The notes: generated by a model not told the origin, from the letters alone. DNA of 64,000 nt from Caballeronia humi (GCF_001544475.1 NZ_FCNW02000003.1:124001-188000); one strand, 5' to 3'; numbered from the stretch's first letter, positions 39,442-51,136 are shown. Translations and numbers: made by a program.

Positions 39442-40464
39442 TTACGCAAGCGCCTCGACGCATTCGGTCACGAGCGCCGGCCCTTTGTAGATCAGCCCCG
39501 TGTAGATCTGAACGAGCGAGGCGCCCGCCGCGAGCTTCGCGCGGGCATCGGCGCCCGAAAAAATCCCGCCGACGCCGATAATTGGCACCTCCGTCCCGAC
39601 TTCCGCGCGCAGCTTGCGGATGACGTTGTTCGACGCCTCGAAGACCGGCTTGCCTGACAGGCCGCCGGTTTCGTCTCCATGCGGCAAACCCGTCACGGCG
39701 GTACGCGAGAGCGTGGTATTCGTCGCAATCACGCCGTCGATCTGGTGGCGCAACAGCGTGCCCGCGATCTCCTTGATCTGCTCGTCGTCGAGATCGGGCG
39801 CGATTTTGAGCGCGAGCGGCACGAGTTTGCCGTGCATGTCGAAGAGGCGCTGCTGCTTGTCTTTCAGCGCGCCGAGGAGCGCATCGAGCTCGCCCGCGCC
39901 TTGCAGTTGCCGCAGGTTCTTCGTATTCGGCGACGAAATGTTGATCGTCACGTAGCTCGCGAACGGATAGACGCGTTCGAGGCAATAGAGGTAATCGTCG
40001 GCGGCGCGCTCGATCGGCGTATCGGCGTTCTTGCCGATGTTGAGCCCCAGTACCCCGCGATAGCGCGCGGCCTGCACGTTCGCGACAAACTGATCGACGC
40101 CGCCGTTGTTGAAGCCCATCCGGTTGATGAGCGCCTCCGCCTCCGGCAGACGGAAGATGCGCGGACGCGGATTGCCCGGTTGAGCGCGCGGCGTGACCGT
40201 TCCCACTTCGATGAAGCCGAAGCCCAGTGCCCCGAGGCCGTCGATGCACGCGCCGTCCTTGTCGAGACCCGCCGCCAGCCCGACCGGATTGCGAAAGCTC
40301 AGGCCCATGACGGTTCGCGGCGAATCGGGCAATTGCTTCGCGAGCATGCCGGCGAGTCCAGTGCGACCGGCGGCCCCGAGCATGCGCAGCGTCAGGTGGT
40401 GGGCGTCTTCGGCGTCCATGCGAAAGAGACGGGCGCGCGCGAGCGGATAGAGAGAACTGAACAC
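39442..40464 (-). CDS. pyrD: Dihydroorotate dehydrogenase (quinone), class 2
   Basis: 340-residue membrane-associated flavoenzyme of pyrimidine synthesis that passes electrons to quinone. An N-terminal membrane-associating helix ([20 protein letters not shown]) marks class 2. FMN and substrate residues: [20 protein letters not shown] near 60-79, [19 protein letters not shown] near 87-105, the catalytic Ser in [18 protein letters not shown] near 171-188, and [19 protein letters not shown] near 265. Last of the aat-bpt-pyrD minus-strand run. Confidence 0.96.
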   Translation of the reverse strand: MFSSLYPLARARLFRMDAEDAHHLTLRMLGAAGRTGLAGMLAKQLPDSPRTVMGLSFRNPVGLAAGLDKDGACIDGLGALGFGFIEVGTVTPRAQPGNPRPRIFRLPEAEALINRMGFNNGGVDQFVANVQAARYRGVLGLNIGKNADTPIERAADDYLYCLERVYPFASYVTINISSPNTKNLRQLQGAGELDALLGALKDKQQRLFDMHGKLVPLALKIAPDLDDEQIKEIAGTLLRHQIDGVIATNTTLSRTAVTGLPHGDETGGLSGKPVFEASNNVIRKLRAEVGTEVPIIGVGGIFSGADARAKLAAGASLVQIYTGLIYKGPALVTECVEALA

Positions 40465-40608
40465 GTGGGAATGAGCCGGCGACGGCCAGAAATTGAGACC
40501 CGCTATTTTAGCGGCTTTGGGCGGAGCGCCCTTGGGAATCGGAATCGGACGATTTTCGAGGCGTGCTTTTGGGCGAAAGCGGTCGAAAGCGCCCGGAAAG
40601 CGCGTTCG

Positions 40609-41439
40609 TCAGCGCGGTTCGTGCTCGCCGCGCGGCATCTTGCCGGGCATCGGCGGCGTGCCGGCGGAATGCATCGTCGCGGGATCGAGGAGCGACCAGT
40701 TGCCGTCGATGAGTCCTTCAAGCGGGCGGAAATTCGCCTTGTACGCCATCTTGTCGCTTTCGCGAATCCAGTAGCCGAGGTAGACATGCGGCAAATCGAG
40801 GCTCTTCGCCTGCTCGATCTGCCAGAGGATGTTGTAAGTGCCGAAGCTCGTGTGCGACAGCCCAGGTTCGAAGAACGTATAGACCGAAGAAAGCCCGTCG
40901 CCGAGGATGTCGATCATGCTGATCATCCGCAATTCGCCGGGCTGGTCCGGATGGCCAGGATGCGGCGGTTCGCGGAATTCGACGAGACGCGAATTGATGC
41001 GGCTTTGCAGGAGGAACTGTTCGTACTGGTCGCGGCTGTCGCGGTCCATGCCGCCACCCGCGTGCCGCGCCGACTGGTAGCGCATGTAGAGCGCGTAATG
41101 CTCTTCGTCGTAGTGAAGCGGCGCGACGCTCGCGACCAGCGCGCCGTGCTGCTTCCACACGCGCCGCTGGGTACGATTCGGCATGAAGCGCGCGACCGGC
41201 ACGCGCACCGGCACGCAAGCTCGGCAGCCGTCGCAATAGGGGCGGTACGTGAAGACGCCCGAGCGCCGGAAACCGGCCTTGACGAGTTCGGTATAGACGT
41301 CGGAGTTGATGAGATGACTGGGCGTGGCGACTTGCGAGCGTGCGACGCGCCCTTCCAGATAACTGCAAGGGTAGGGCGCTGTTGCATAGAATTGCAGCGC
41401 GGAAAGCGGTGACAGCGGCAGCTCGTTGGGGTGAGTCAC
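40609..41439 (-). CDS. bpt: Aspartate/glutamate leucyltransferase (Bpt, ATE-family)
   Basis: 276-residue leucyl-tRNA-protein transferase that adds Leu to N-terminal Asp/Glu, sending proteins into the N-end-rule pathway (ClpAPS). The N-terminal Cys cluster [18 protein letters not shown] near 66-83 is intact, followed by the ATE C-terminal domain with [20 protein letters not shown] near 119-138 and [20 protein letters not shown] near 215-234. Immediately downstream of aat on the same strand, a conserved pairing of the two N-degron transferases in this group of bacteria. Confidence 0.94.
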   Translation of the reverse strand: MTHPNELPLSPLSALQFYATAPYPCSYLEGRVARSQVATPSHLINSDVYTELVKAGFRRSGVFTYRPYCDGCRACVPVRVPVARFMPNRTQRRVWKQHGALVASVAPLHYDEEHYALYMRYQSARHAGGGMDRDSRDQYEQFLLQSRINSRLVEFREPPHPGHPDQPGELRMISMIDILGDGLSSVYTFFEPGLSHTSFGTYNILWQIEQAKSLDLPHVYLGYWIRESDKMAYKANFRPLEGLIDGNWSLLDPATMHSAGTPPMPGKMPRGEHEPR

Positions 41440-41554
41440 GTTGGCGGCTCTCGCAGGCGTCTTCTCTCGGTCCCGGACGTGGCGCGAACAGGTTTCGTCA
41501 CGCGGCGGTCATCGAGTCAATGCGTCGGATCTGGTCATCTGGATGACGCGCATT

Positions 41555-42286
41555 TCAGCGCGCCAGCACGTCGAGGAGGACGGATTTGTCGAAGTGCCAG
41601 GGGATCGGCGATTCGGCGACAGCGCGGCGCAAGTGCGTAACGAAACCCTTGCGCGGAATCTCGCGGCCGCCCAGCGACGCCAGATGCGACGTGTTCTGCT
41701 GACAGTCTATCATCTCAATTTTATGCTGGCGCAAGTGTCCGACGAGCGCCGCCAGCGCGATTTTCGAGGCGTCGCTCTTGTGCGCGAACATCGATTCGCC
41801 GAAGAACATCTTCCCGAACGACACCCCATACAAGCCGCCGACGCGCTCGCCGTCGAACCACGTTTCGATACTGTGCGCGTCGCCCGCGCGATGCAGCGTC
41901 GAGTAGGCATCGACGATATCGGCGGTGATCCAGGTCCCGCGCTGGCCTTCGCGCGGCGTTTCTGCGCACGCGCGCATGACGGCGGCGAAGTCGTCGTCGA
42001 CGCGCACTTCCCACGCCGGATCGCGCAGCACGCGCTTTAGCGTCTTGCGAAATGAATCGGAAACCTTGAATTCAGCGGGAACGAGGACCATGCGCGGGTC
42101 GGGACTCCACCACAGCACGGGCTGGCCGTCCGAATACCACGGAAAGATGCCGCGCCGATAGGCGTCGATGAGACGCGACGGCAGCAGGTCGGCGCTCGCG
42201 GCGAGGAGGCCGGGCGCGCCGCTCGTCGCGCCGAGCGCGCGCTCGACGGGCGGAAACGGATCGTCGGAGGCGAGCCACGGAACCAT
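41555..42286 (-). CDS. aat: Leucyl/phenylalanyl-tRNA-protein transferase
   Basis: 243-residue GNAT-fold transferase adding Leu or Phe to N-terminal Lys/Arg. [20 protein letters not shown] near 25-44, [20 protein letters not shown] near 45-64, [20 protein letters not shown] near 118-137, [20 protein letters not shown] near 139-158 and [19 protein letters not shown] are the family signatures. The ATG at 42286 fits; the frame to 42418 overlaps the nudix gene. Starts 11 bases after the nudix stop, so the four genes form one transcript. Confidence 0.94.
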   Translation of the reverse strand: MVPWLASDDPFPPVERALGATSGAPGLLAASADLLPSRLIDAYRRGIFPWYSDGQPVLWWSPDPRMVLVPAEFKVSDSFRKTLKRVLRDPAWEVRVDDDFAAVMRACAETPREGQRGTWITADIVDAYSTLHRAGDAHSIETWFDGERVGGLYGVSFGKMFFGESMFAHKSDASKIALAALVGHLRQHKIEMIDCQQNTSHLASLGGREIPRKGFVTHLRRAVAESPIPWHFDKSVLLDVLAR

Positions 42287-42297
42287 GGGCGACTCCG

Positions 42298-42843
42298 TCA
42301 GCCGTCGCGCAGGGTGCGGAAGATGTCGCCGGTATGCAGCGTGTAGGTGCCGGCGGCGCGGTCGGCGAAGAAAAAGCGCAGCGTCTGGCCGACGGTCGGG
42401 AACGCGATTTCGTCCCACGGAATTTCGCTTTCATCGAAGAGCTTCACTTCGAGGCTCTCCTCGCCGGCGTCGACGTCGATGTCGAGCAGGCGCGCGAGAT
42501 AGAACAGATGCACCTGATGCACGTGCGGGACGTTGAGCAACGTGAAAAGGCTCTGGATTTCGACGCGCGCGCCGGCTTCCTCGAGCGTTTCGCGGGCGGC
42601 GCCTTCGCTCGTCGTCTCGTCCATCTCCATGAAACCGGCGGGCAGCGTCCAGTAGCCGTAGCGCGGTTCGATCGCGCGGCGGCAGAGCAGCACCTTGTCG
42701 TCCCAGACCGGCACCGTGCCGACGACGTTGCGCGGATTCTGATAGTGGACGGTGCCGCAGTTGCCGCACACGAATCGTTCGCGGTTGTCGCCGGGCGGGA
42801 TGCTCAGGCCGACTTCGTGGCCGCAGACGGAACAGAATTTCAT
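42298..42843 (-). CDS. Nudix hydrolase with N-terminal zinc ribbon
   Basis: 181 residues. A Cys4 zinc ribbon (CSVCGHEV at 4-11 and CGNCGTVH near 26-33) precedes the Nudix domain with the box [20 protein letters not shown] near 73-92, complete with REXXEE. NUDT12/NudC-like proteins (NADH or ADP-ribose pyrophosphohydrolases) share this layout. The substrate is not determined. First gene of the nudix-aat-bpt-pyrD run. Confidence 0.88.
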   Translation of the reverse strand: MKFCSVCGHEVGLSIPPGDNRERFVCGNCGTVHYQNPRNVVGTVPVWDDKVLLCRRAIEPRYGYWTLPAGFMEMDETTSEGAARETLEEAGARVEIQSLFTLLNVPHVHQVHLFYLARLLDIDVDAGEESLEVKLFDESEIPWDEIAFPTVGQTLRFFFADRAAGTYTLHTGDIFRTLRDG

Positions 42844-43171
42844 AGACGAGGAGAGGGAAAGTGTCGTGGGAGTGTATCACCGGAGGGGGTTCTCTTTCGC
42901 GGCGGCATGTCGGGTTCGGTGGCGGCGAGGCGGTCGTTATTTGCGTCCGCCCACGGCTTGTTCGAAGCGATTTTTTTTGCGCGCAGACGGGAAAAGCGCG
43001 AGTTGCCTTGCGACCAGCGATTCGTATCCAGCCCGTGCGAGGACATGGTTGACACACTCGCCGGTGTTGGCGCGGCGCCATAGGTTTCAACGCACCAGCC
43101 CCGTGCACCGCCCCGACGCGTCTTCACCGCTTCTCGTTACAATATTCGAATCACCACCAGGCACCGCCTCC
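42844..43171. other. Divergent intergenic region nudix/moeA
   Basis: About 330 bases with no supported gene; holds both divergent promoters. A likely moeA minus-10 is TACAAT at about 43139-43144, about 30 bases before the moeA ATG. No molybdenum-cofactor riboswitch fold was recognised by eye. Confidence 0.4.
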
Positions 43172-44425
43172 ATGTCCACGATCCCCGCCACGCGCCCCCC
43201 AATGCTCGCCACTGCCGAAGCGCTCGCGATCCTGCTTGCCGCCGCGCGACGAGTCGAGGGCGTCGAAACGATCGATACGCTCGATGCCCTCGGCCGCGTC
43301 CTCGCCGCCGATGTCGTCTCGCCGCTCGACGTCCCGCCGATGCACACCAGTTCGATGGACGGCTACGCTGTGCGCGCGGCCGATCTGGCGGGCGCGTCGG
43401 AAGGCCAGCCCGTCGCCTTGAGCGTCTCGCAGCGCGTCCCGGCCGGCCACGTCGCCGCGCCGCTCGCCGCGGGCACGGCCGCGCGCGTTTTCACCGGTGC
43501 GACCGTGCCGCCGGGGGCCGACGCCGTCGTCATGCAGGAAATGGCGAACGCCACCGAGGACGGCCGCGTCGCCTTCGCGCAGCCGCCCGTGGCCGGGGAG
43601 TGGATCACGCCCCAAGGCGCCGACATCCGCCGCGGCTCGGTGATCCTTCCCGCCGGCACGCGCCTGACGCCGCAGGCGCTCGGACTTGCGGCATCGGTGG
43701 GCTGCGCGGCGCTCGACGTCGTCAAGAAAACGCGCGTCGCCGTTTTCTTCACCGGCGACGAACTGACGATGCCCGGCGAGCCGCTGCGCGAAGGCGCGAT
43801 CTACAACTCGAACCGCTTCACGTTGCGCGCGCTGCTCGCGAAACTCGGCTGCGAAGTGACCGATCTCGGCATCGTTCCCGACCGGCTCGATGCCACCCGC
43901 GATACGCTGCGCCGGGCCGCGCGCGAGCACGACCTGATTCTGACGTGCGGAGGTGTATCGGTCGGCGAGGAGGATCACGTGAAACCAGCTGTCGAGGCGG
44001 AAGGGCGCATCTCGATGTGGCAGATCGCGATGAAACCGGGCAAGCCGCTCGCGTTCGGCGCGGTGCGTCGCGGCGATGAAGGCGAGGCTTTTTTTATAGG
44101 CCTGCCCGGAAATCCGGTGTCGAGTTTCTGCACGTTCCTGCTGTTCGTCCGGCCGTTCATCCTGCGGCTGGCGGGTGTCGAAGAAGTCGCGCCACGCGTC
44201 TTTTCGATGCGCGCTGATTTCACGCAGAAAAAAGGCGATCGCCGTAACGAATTCCTGCGCGCGCGCGTGAACGACGCGGGCGGGCTCGACATCTTCGAAA
44301 ATCAAAGCTCGGCCGTGCTGACTTCGACCGTCTGGGGCGACGGCCTCATCGACAATCCGCCGAATCACGCGATCGTCGCGGGCGAAATCGTGCGCTTCAT
44401 TCCGTTTTCGGAACTGATGCGCTAA
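43172..44425 (+). CDS. moeA: Molybdopterin molybdenumtransferase
   Basis: 417 residues; inserts molybdate into adenylated molybdopterin. MDGYAVRAADLAG near 64-76 and FTGATVPPGADAVVMQE near 108-124 belong to the N-terminal domains; the MoCF_biosynth domain has VAVFFTGDELTMPGEPLREG near 190-209, SNRFTLRALL, LILTCGGVSVGEEDHVK near 255-271 and FFIGLPGNPVSSFCTFLLF near 306-324. The start MSTIPATRPPML is at 43172; the much longer open frame upstream is not real. moaD follows after 19 bases. Confidence 0.95.
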   Translation: MSTIPATRPPMLATAEALAILLAAARRVEGVETIDTLDALGRVLAADVVSPLDVPPMHTSSMDGYAVRAADLAGASEGQPVALSVSQRVPAGHVAAPLAAGTAARVFTGATVPPGADAVVMQEMANATEDGRVAFAQPPVAGEWITPQGADIRRGSVILPAGTRLTPQALGLAASVGCAALDVVKKTRVAVFFTGDELTMPGEPLREGAIYNSNRFTLRALLAKLGCEVTDLGIVPDRLDATRDTLRRAAREHDLILTCGGVSVGEEDHVKPAVEAEGRISMWQIAMKPGKPLAFGAVRRGDEGEAFFIGLPGNPVSSFCTFLLFVRPFILRLAGVEEVAPRVFSMRADFTQKKGDRRNEFLRARVNDAGGLDIFENQSSAVLTSTVWGDGLIDNPPNHAIVAGEIVRFIPFSELMR

Positions 44426-44444
44426 AGGAAAGAACGAGGAAACG

Positions 44445-44702
44445 ATGAAAGTGGAATTGAGGTTTTTCGCGAGCGTGCGTGAAGCGCTTGGCGTGGCGAA
44501 CGAGAGCGTCGAGGTGCCGGACGGCATCGTGAACGTCGGCGACGTGCGCGCCTGGCTGCGCACGCGCGGCGGCACGTGGGCCGAGACGCTCGCGGAAGGG
44601 CGGTCGCTGCGCATGGCGTGCAATCACGTGATGACGGACCCGTCGCAGCGCATCACCGAAGGCTGCGAAGTCGCGTTCTTCCCGCCGGTCACGGGCGGCT
44701 GA
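44445..44702 (+). CDS. moaD: Molybdopterin synthase sulfur carrier subunit
   Basis: 85-residue ubiquitin-like protein ending VAFFPPVTGG; the terminal Gly-Gly carries the thiocarboxylate used to make the dithiolene of molybdopterin. MKVELRFFASVREALGV is the usual N-terminus. One base separates its stop from moaE. Confidence 0.96.
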   Translation: MKVELRFFASVREALGVANESVEVPDGIVNVGDVRAWLRTRGGTWAETLAEGRSLRMACNHVMTDPSQRITEGCEVAFFPPVTGG

Positions 44703-44703
44703 C

Positions 44704-45159
44704 ATGACGACCGTCCGAGTCCAGGAAGCCGATTTCGATATCAGCACCGAAGTCGCCGCGTTGCGCGCAGAGAACCCGAAGGTCGGCGCGGTGGCGTGCT
44801 TCGTCGGGACGGTGCGCGATCTGAACGAAGGCAGCGCCGTCGCGACGATGGAGCTCGAGCACTACCCGGGCATGACCGAAAAGTCGCTCGAAGCGATCGC
44901 GCGGCAGGCCCGCGAGCGCTGGCCGGGGTCGGACGTGCTGATCGTGCATCGCGTGGGCGTGTTGAAGCCGCTCGATCAGATCGTGATGGTCGCGACCACG
45001 GCGATGCATCGCGCGGAGGCTTTCGAATCCTGCGCGTTCGTGATGGATTATCTGAAGACGCAGGCGCCGTTCTGGAAGAAGGAAAAGACCGAGGCGGGCG
45101 AGCGCTGGGTCGATGCGCGCGAATCCGACGATTCCGCGCTCAAACGATGGGGCGGTTGA
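44704..45159 (+). CDS. moaE: Molybdopterin synthase catalytic subunit
   Basis: 151 residues. ACFVGTVRDLNEGSAVATME near 31-50, LEHYPGMTEKSLEAIARQAR near 51-70, VLIVHRVGVLKPLDQIVMVA near 79-98, and the catalytic-Lys segment FWKKEKTEAGERWVDARESD near 121-140. It converts cPMP to molybdopterin with MoaD. Last gene of the moeA-moaD-moaE operon; its stop is 4 bases from the convergent haemoglobin gene. Confidence 0.96.
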   Translation: MTTVRVQEADFDISTEVAALRAENPKVGAVACFVGTVRDLNEGSAVATMELEHYPGMTEKSLEAIARQARERWPGSDVLIVHRVGVLKPLDQIVMVATTAMHRAEAFESCAFVMDYLKTQAPFWKKEKTEAGERWVDARESDDSALKRWGG

Positions 45160-45163
45160 GCGG

Positions 45164-45709
45164 TTATCCCGGCCGCTCCGTCCCTTTGCCGACGAATTTC
45201 GCCGGAAAGGGTTCACCATCGGCCCGCGCAGGGAGTTCGGGCTCGTCCTTGCCGGTGCGCAGCCGTTTCAACGCCGCGAGCAGGTCGATCTGCTCATCCG
45301 GAATCTTGTAATCCCATCCGAATTTGCTCAACTGCAGACTTTGCGCGATGCGCAGCGCTGGCTCCATGAAGAGCACGGCCGCGGCAGGCTCATAGCGCGC
45401 CTCGACGGTATTCAAAAACAGCGAAAGCCAGCGCGCGAAGTGCTGCGGTTCGATATCCCCGAGCGGCCGATGCGCTTCCTGCACATTCCCTCGATATTGC
45501 TTCGAGCCCAGCACGAGGCTCGACCAGAACGTCGTCATCTTGGCGAGATGCTCGTCCCAGCGGCCCGTCAACTCGCGCGTAAAGATCGGCCCGAGCAGCG
45601 GATCGTCGTCAACGCGGTGATAGAACGCCTCGACAAGCGCGCGGACGTTGGCTTCGTCCGCTTCGGCGTGACGCGGTGTCGCGCTTTCGTGCAATGTTTC
45701 CTGATTCAT
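45164..45709 (-). CDS. Group III truncated haemoglobin
   Basis: 181 residues; about 130 form a trHbP/group III globin. LVEAFYHRVDDDPLLGPIFT near 26-45, HLAKMTTFWSSLVLGSKQYR near 53-72 and the probable proximal His in IEPQHFARWLSLFLNTVEAR near 86-105, followed by ARIAQ-type helix H. A Pro/Lys/Glu-rich C-terminal extension of about 30 residues is less conserved. Likely a nitric-oxide dioxygenase or electron-transfer globin. Divergent from an NsrR-type NO-sensing repressor, which supports a role in NO stress. Confidence 0.88.
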   Translation of the reverse strand: MNQETLHESATPRHAEADEANVRALVEAFYHRVDDDPLLGPIFTRELTGRWDEHLAKMTTFWSSLVLGSKQYRGNVQEAHRPLGDIEPQHFARWLSLFLNTVEARYEPAAAVLFMEPALRIAQSLQLSKFGWDYKIPDEQIDLLAALKRLRTGKDEPELPARADGEPFPAKFVGKGTERPG

Positions 45710-45869
45710 GATGGGGCCAGTGTGTTCTCAAGGCGGACGGCCGCGCGTCGGTTTTGCTGACGGCGTGTAACGATCTGTCGCACAATATCGGCTTGTATGG
45801 CGGAGTGTCGGTAGCAGATGTTATCCGCCGTCGAGGCCGGCGCGGTAGTTGTCCCTTTGCGCCGAGCGG

Positions 45870-45884
45870 TTTCGATCATCGAAA
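45870..45884. promoter_or_regulatory. Palindrome in the globin-nsrR intergenic region
   Basis: Perfect 15-base palindrome TTTCGAT-C-ATCGAAA, 73 bases before the nsrR ATG and about 160 before the globin start. It is shorter and of different sequence than the E. coli NsrR consensus, so it may be an NsrR-type operator variant or another regulator's site. Confidence 0.35.
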
Positions 45885-45957
45885 TCGTTTAACTCCACGC
45901 TTCTCCGTCTAATTAATATCAACGATGCGCCATCGAGCGCGTGCACTGAAGCAAATC

Positions 45958-46443
45958 ATGCGACTCACCGACTACACCGATTACTCGCTGCGCGTCATGC
46001 TGTACTTGGCGATTCGTCCCGAAGGGCTCACGACAATCCAGGAAATCTCGGATGCCTACGGCATTTCCAAGAACCATCTGATGAAGGTCGTCCAACGGCT
46101 CGGTGAACTCGGCTGGATCGAGACCGTGCGTGGTCGCAACGGCGGGTTGAAGCTGAATGAGCGATCGGCCGGGTTGACGATCGGCGAAGTCGTGCGCAAG
46201 ACGGAAAACGATTTCGTGATCGTCGGCTGCTTTGCCGGCGACGACGAAGCCCACCGCCATTGCGTGATCCAGCCGCATTGCCGTCTGAAAGGCGTGTTCG
46301 CCGCCGCGCGCGACGCCTTCCTCGCCGAGCTCGACAAACACACCGTCGGCGAACTGTCGGAGCCTGCAAATGAACTGGCGACGCTGCTCGGCATCGTACG
46401 ATTCGTGCCGTCGGCTGGCAGCGGTTTTGCGACGGCTCATTGA
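45958..46443 (+). CDS. nsrR: NsrR/Rrf2-family NO-sensing repressor
   Basis: 161-residue Rrf2 protein. The winged-helix has MRLTDYTDYSLRVMLYLAIR at 1-20, EISDAYGISKNHLMKVVQRL near 29-48 and TVRGRNGGLKLNE near 56-68. Three Fe-S-ligand cysteines are present at 91, 102 and 108, spaced C-x10-C-x5-C; in E. coli NsrR they are at 91, 96 and 102 (C-x4-C-x5-C), so the first loop is six residues longer. The ATG at 45958 begins the HTH; the frame from 45925 adds non-conserved residues. Expected targets include the divergent globin. Confidence 0.9.
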   Translation: MRLTDYTDYSLRVMLYLAIRPEGLTTIQEISDAYGISKNHLMKVVQRLGELGWIETVRGRNGGLKLNERSAGLTIGEVVRKTENDFVIVGCFAGDDEAHRHCVIQPHCRLKGVFAAARDAFLAELDKHTVGELSEPANELATLLGIVRFVPSAGSGFATAH

Positions 46444-46527
46444 GCTGACGTTTTTAGCGCGGGTGCCCGCCCGTCAACGCGTCCCGCGCCGAAATCAGAA
46501 AAAATGCGCGTGGTGCGCAAATTTATG

Positions 46528-46555
46528 CTTGAAAGCGCGGAGAAACACCTCATTT
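46528..46555 (+). promoter_or_regulatory. Sigma-32 heat-shock promoter of clpB
   Basis: CTTGAAA (46528-46534), a 13-base spacer, then CCTCATTT (46548-46555), against the consensus CTTGAAA-N13-CCCCATNT; one mismatch. It lies 31 bases upstream of the clpB ATG, and GGAGG at 46573-46577 gives the ribosome-binding site. Confidence 0.85.
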
Positions 46556-46585
46556 TGAACACATTCCGATTTGGAGGTCTCAATA

Positions 46586-49183
<2,598 letters not shown>

Positions 49184-49210
49184 GCGCTGAGGCGTTTGGT
49201 GTTTGCGAGA

Positions 49211-49246
49211 GGGCGGCGGAGAAATCCGGCGCCCTTTTTTTTTTAT
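49211..49246 (+). terminator. Terminator after clpB
   Basis: GGGCGGCGGA-GAAA-TCCGGCGCCC with one mismatch and ten T residues following. Confidence 0.85.
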
Positions 49247-49346
49247 TTGCGGTCGCATGGATTTGAATACAGGCACGTCGCGTGCCGCAGGGTTCCTTTT
49301 GATTGCACGGATTTTGATAACCCATAGACTTCAATGGGGAAAAATC

Positions 49347-49364
49347 TATTAGATCGAACGGATA
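49347..49364. promoter_or_regulatory. Possible HipB operator
   Basis: TATTA-N8-GGATA, resembling the E. coli HipB consensus TATCC-N8-GGATA (right half exact, left half 3 of 5), 57 bases before the hipB start. By-eye match only. Confidence 0.3.
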
Positions 49365-49420
49365 AGTGTCGACCTCATTCGCACGATGCTAGTATCTCTA
49401 CGATCAAAAGGATTTCGCAC

Positions 49421-49735
49421 ATGAAGATCGAACTTGTGGATGCCCATGACATCGGCGTCGCGGTGCGCGCCGCGCGCAAGGCCCAGCGCCTTCGGCAAGA
49501 CGATGCCGCGGGCAGCATCGGAGTGAGCGAGAGTTTTCTCGGCAAAGTCGAAAAGGGCGCCGAAAGCGTCCACTGGGGCAAGCTTTTCCAGGTGCTCGAA
49601 GGGCTGGGCGTGCGCGTGAGCGTCGATATCCCCGATGCCGCCGGCGAACTCTTCGCGAGTGAGGAGATCAAGCGTCGAGTGCGCGTCGAGCGGGCAGAGA
49701 AGCGCAAGGCTGTGCGGGAGAAATTGGATGAGTGA
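49421..49735 (+). CDS. hipB: HipB-like antitoxin / XRE-family repressor
   Basis: 104 residues. HTH_3 near 14-70 with VAVRAARKAQRLRQDDAAGS and IGVSESFLGKVEKGAESVHW (recognition helix), and LFQVLEGLGVRVSVDIPDAA as the last helix and beta strand; a basic tail follows. Translationally coupled to hipA by an 8-base overlap (ATGAGTGA). The antitoxin appears intact although hipA is broken, so it could persist as a stand-alone repressor. Confidence 0.85.
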   Translation: MKIELVDAHDIGVAVRAARKAQRLRQDDAAGSIGVSESFLGKVEKGAESVHWGKLFQVLEGLGVRVSVDIPDAAGELFASEEIKRRVRVERAEKRKAVREKLDE

Positions 49736-50443
49736 GCGGCCGGAAACCGTCGCGGCACACCGCAATCTGGTCGCGAGCATCAATGCCGTCGAAGTCGGCA
49801 CGCTCAACGCCGACGACGACATCTGGTCGTTCACCTACCTCCCGTCATGGCGCGAGCGCGGCGACGGCTACGCATTGAGCCCCGCGCTTCCGCTGGATGG
49901 CGAAATGGTGCGCGACGGCAGCACGCGTCGCCCCGTCCAGTGGTACTTCGACAACCTGCTGCCCGAGGAAGGCCAGCGCACGCTGCTCGCGCGCGACGCC
50001 GCGATCCGCAATGAAGCCGATGCCTTCGCGCTGCTGGCGCACTACGGCGCTGTGATGGCATCCAGCTCGCGCCGTTCTACGACCTGCTGAGCGTGGCCGC
50101 GTATGGCACGCCGTCGTATCAGAAGAGCGACTGGCCGGGCAGGGCGTCGTTCGCGTGGGACCTGCTCGATGCGCGCCACTACGCCGACTTCGACCGCGCG
50201 CTAATGCTGCGCGCCGCAGACGTGCTCGGCATCGCGAAAAAAACGGCGGTGCGCCTGCTGGATGCGCTCGTCAGCGGCATCGCGAAGGCGGCGGCGGATT
50301 TGTATGCGCAGGTTGAAGAGGAGAACGCCGCGTTGCTGGCGGCGCGGCCCGCGCTCGCCGCGACGCTCGGCGGCGAGTTGACCTGCCTGCGCGTGATCCG
50401 CCACACGATCATCGCGGATATGGTGCGCAGGCTGGAGAAGTAG
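49728..50443 (+). pseudogene. hipA: hipA toxin kinase, large internal deletion with frameshift
   Basis: Two pieces of a HipA Ser/Thr kinase in different frames. The first (49728 to about 50052) is the N-terminal HipA domain: VEVGTLNADDDIWSFTYLPS, PVQWYFDNLLPEEGQRTLLA, ADAFALLAHYGA. The second, in another frame from 50054, starts DGIQLAPFYDLLSVAAYGTP and runs to the C-terminus LRVIRHTIIADMVRRLEK. HipA is about 440 residues; here about 110 plus about 130 remain, so the ATP-binding lobe and catalytic Asp loop are gone. The breakpoint is near 50052. The gene cannot make an active kinase. Confidence 0.85.
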
Positions 50444-50689
50444 AGGCGGGAAGGAGGCCTATCGCGAGCGCGTGAACACCGCTCATGGTTTGCGTGCGAG
50501 CGGTGTGAACGAGGACAAATCTGAAGCAAGCGCCGGCCAATATTGCGAGCACGGTTTGACTAAGAATAAGAGCAAAGGTGGAAACGCCGACAAACCCCTT
50601 CGCTCTAGCAAGCGAATCGGAGTCAAACGCACAAACGAAAACGCCGCCGACGCGAGAAGCGCCAGCGGCGTTGATCCGTTAAAAACGCC
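50444..50689. other. Intergenic region hipA/yidB with minus-strand terminator
   Basis: About 250 bases. A plus-strand frame 50472-50693 (Lys/Ser/Asn-rich) overlaps a hairpin and the yidB end and is not supported. On the minus strand, AACGCCGC...GCGGCGTTTTCGTTTG near 50625-50670 can act as terminator of the yidB-like gene. Confidence 0.5.
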
Positions 50690-51136
50690 TTAAGTGTTCT
50701 TGTCGCCTTCGCTCTTGCCGAACAGACCGCCCAGTCCGCCGAGCGAGCCCAGCACGCCGGTCAGATCGAGCTTGCCTTCCGCGGGGACTTCGCCGTTGGG
50801 CGTCGCGCGGTCGACGAGATTCGGCAGCACCGCCGCCAGCATCCCCGACAGTTGATCACCCGAGACACCCGCCTTTTGCGCCAGCGCGCCGACCTGCTCG
50901 GAGCCGAGCACGTTCGTGATCGTGTCGGGGGCGATCGGCTTGTTCTCGCCAGTGCCGATCCATGAGGAAATGATGTCGCCCGCGCCGTGTTCGTGGAAAC
51001 GCTGGATCAGTCCGCTCAGGCCGCCTGGCTGATTGTTGATGAACTCCATCGCGACAGCGATCAGATTGGAGGAGCCGCCGCCGCCTTCAGGCGACGATTT
51101 GCCGAGGGAGGATGCAAGGGAATCGAGTAGGCTCAT
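50690..51136 (-). CDS. YidB-like DUF937 protein
   Basis: 148 residues starting MSLLDSLASSLGKSSPEGGG. DUF937 features: EFINNQPGGLSGLIQRFHEH near 32-51, GDIISSWIGTGENKPIAPDT near 54-73, and QVGALAQKAGVSGDQLSGML near 82-101, then a Gly/Leu-rich tail. The helical bundle resembles YidB, of unknown function. Start chosen at the ATG at 51136; the ORF frame to 51553 runs through unrelated sequence. Single gene. Confidence 0.85.
   Translation of the reverse strand: MSLLDSLASSLGKSSPEGGGGSSNLIAVAMEFINNQPGGLSGLIQRFHEHGAGDIISSWIGTGENKPIAPDTITNVLGSEQVGALAQKAGVSGDQLSGMLAAVLPNLVDRATPNGEVPAEGKLDLTGVLGSLGGLGGLFGKSEGDKNT

Noticed and set aside
50472..50693. 73-residue plus-strand frame after hipA
   Set aside because: Overlaps the yidB terminator and gene end; low complexity Lys/Asn/Ser.
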